Shown in pieces: positions 8,984-9,657 of a stretch of DNA of 9,657 nt. The notes below the pieces were generated by a model, which saw nothing but the letters and a program-made list of their open reading frames with translations, was not told the DNA's origin and did not search any database. The DNA lies in assembly GCA_030609605.1 (NCBI GenBank), contig JAUWBY010000069.1, forward strand, positions 1 to 9,657, given 5' to 3'. Positions within the stretch are counted from its first letter, which is position 1. Every line of letters starts with the position of its first letter. This stretch comes from Candidatus Eiseniibacteriota bacterium (GTDB lineage Bacteria; Joyebacterota; Joyebacteria; Joyebacterales; Joyebacteraceae). The position numbers and the translations under genes are program-made.

Positions 8984-9036
8984 TACCGCGGTGCACGTTC
9001 GGACAAGGAACCGGGCGAGCGTCGCGGTATGTTTTT
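8984..9036 (+). terminator. Strong terminator-like hairpin upstream of the KamA-family gene
   Basis: TACCGCG (8984-8990) pairs perfectly with CGCGGTA (9023-9029). Stacked inside, ACGTTCG (8995-9001) pairs with CGAGCGT (9016-9022) with one G-U pair; GTGC (8991-8994) is bulged and the loop is 14 bases. T5 at 9032-9036 follows two bases later. This is a 14-pair GC-rich stem plus T-tract, the pattern of a factor-independent terminator. It could end the dap transcript or act as an attenuator for the next gene, because GCGGT (8975-8979) can pair with ACCGC (8985-8989) and so block the 5' arm. Confidence 0.6.
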
Positions 9037-9048
9037 GGGAAGTTGGGG

Positions 9049-9087
9049 ACACCCTCCGGCTTCACATACCTCGAGGGAGGATGTATG
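9049..9087 (+). promoter_or_regulatory. Possible ribosome-binding-site occluding hairpin before the KamA-family gene
   Basis: CCTCC (9053-9057) is complementary to the presumed binding site GGAGG (9076-9080), and the pairing extends past one mismatch as ACA (9049-9051) with TGT (9082-9084). In an alternative fold, CATAC (9065-9069) pairs with GTATG (9083-9087), covering the start codon. Either would hide the start from ribosomes. An anti-Shine-Dalgarno stretch this close could be chance in GC-rich sequence; no known riboswitch class is recognised. Confidence 0.35.
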
Positions 9088-9657
9088 AAACACAGGGATG
9101 AATGGGAGCGAGAGTACGAAAGGGTAGTAACCACCGAGGCTGAACTCGAGCGGATCATCAAGCTATCCGACGGCGAGAAGACTGCCATCGAGAGCCTCAG
9201 GACCGAATACCCGGTCAAGATATCAAGACATTACCTGGATCTCCTGGATCCGAATGATCCGGATGATCCACTCCGCAAGGTTGTAGTGCCGACAATGGAT
9301 GAACTGGTGCGGCGAACGGGCGAACACAGGGATGATGTCCATGCCGACGAGGCAAGATTTCAGCCCTGCCCGGGGATCGTCCACAGGTATCCCGGCAAGC
9401 TCTTGCTCATGCCTACCCTTGGCTGTCCATCTCACTGCCGCTTCTGCTTCAGAAAAGGGCGCAAGGTCCAGCACCTGAGCCAGAAAGACGCCGATGTGGC
9501 ACTCGATTACATCCGAAACGATGACTCCATACGCGACGTGATCATTACCGGTGGCGAGCCGCTCTTTCTGAGCGACGAGGAGCTCCATTTCTGGGTCTCC
9601 TCCGTACGCGCGATAGAGCATGTCCAAATCATCCGGATCACATCGCGGGCGCCCATC
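9085..9657 (+). CDS. KamA-family radical SAM protein (lysine 2,3-aminomutase-like), 5' part, 191 codons
   Basis: The frame is open from ATG 9085 to the right edge. GGGAGG at 9075-9080 precedes the start by four bases; an ATG at 9081 is in another frame. The [4Fe-4S]/SAM motif CxxxCxxC is C114-P-S-H-C118-R-F-C121, followed by FRKGRK. The upstream layout is that of lysine 2,3-aminomutases and EpmB: HYLDLLDPNDPDDPLRK at about 51-67, then PCPGIVHRYPGKLLL. The SAM-binding loop is T155-G-G-E-P159, where aminomutases often have SGGD. It then reads LFLSDEEL and IIRITSRAPI, again KamA-like. Family members use PLP with SAM to move an amino group on lysine or glutamate, or to make beta-lysine for EF-P. 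The PLP lysine and substrate-binding Asp residues lie beyond the edge, so the substrate cannot be assigned. Position after lysine genes fits a lysine substrate but sits across strong hairpins, so it is probably a separate transcript. Confidence 0.88.
   Translation, partial: MKHRDEWEREYERVVTTEAELERIIKLSDGEKTAIESLRTEYPVKISRHYLDLLDPNDPDDPLRKVVVPTMDELVRRTGEHRDDVHADEARFQPCPGIVHRYPGKLLLMPTLGCPSHCRFCFRKGRKVQHLSQKDADVALDYIRNDDSIRDVIITGGEPLFLSDEELHFWVSSVRAIEHVQIIRITSRAPI

Noticed and set aside
8891..9084. Lysine riboswitch before the KamA-family gene
   Set aside because: The leader is of suitable length and context, but I cannot find the conserved lysine-aptamer segments or five-helix junction. Only generic hairpins are visible.
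9241..9280. Tandem GATCC-like repeats in the radical SAM gene
   Set aside because: They simply encode the DPNDPDDP stretch, which matches the normal DPxDPxxP segment of KamA-family proteins.
9223..9627. Minus-strand frame of 134 codons at the right edge
   Set aside because: The opposite strand carries an unambiguous radical SAM CxxxCxxC protein in an open frame to the edge. The antisense frame has no motif.

Overview
The window reads as ordinary chromosome from a diderm (Gram-negative type) bacterium of moderately high GC. Coding is almost continuous, every gene is on the + strand, and several junctions are tight or overlapping. A diaminopimelate pathway and a lipoprotein with a DTTPP / FSxxMD Ig-like (Big_5) domain suggest a non-model phylum, perhaps in the FCB or deltaproteobacterial neighbourhood. 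That placement is inference; there is no rRNA or marker tree here.

Layout, left to right: the 3' two thirds of secA (protein export ATPase), topA (DNA topoisomerase I) and a xerC/D-type tyrosine recombinase that overlaps topA by 14 bases. A 144-base gap follows, with a plausible promoter, a small inverted repeat and a 27-codon reading frame ending one base before argF (ornithine carbamoyltransferase). An imperfect duplication of the argF tail then leads into a predicted outer-membrane lipoprotein. Next come dapF and dapA (lysine / peptidoglycan branch) and a very small 4-oxalocrotonate tautomerase family gene, all closely packed as an operon. About 190 bases with two terminator-like hairpins and a possibly occluded ribosome binding site separate these from a KamA-family radical SAM gene that runs off the right edge. 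The right-edge gene is open to the end of the window and is identified by its CxxxCxxC cluster motif.

Functionally this is housekeeping (export, supercoiling, chromosome dimer resolution) joined to amino-acid biosynthesis (arginine, DAP/lysine), with a lysine- or glutamate-related radical SAM enzyme at the end. I see no prophage, transposase gene, CRISPR array, tRNA or rRNA. I do not see a clearly new multi-gene system. The points most worth a second look are an eight-cysteine insertion in SecA, a tautomerase with altered active-site residues in the dap operon, and the leader RNA in front of the radical SAM gene.
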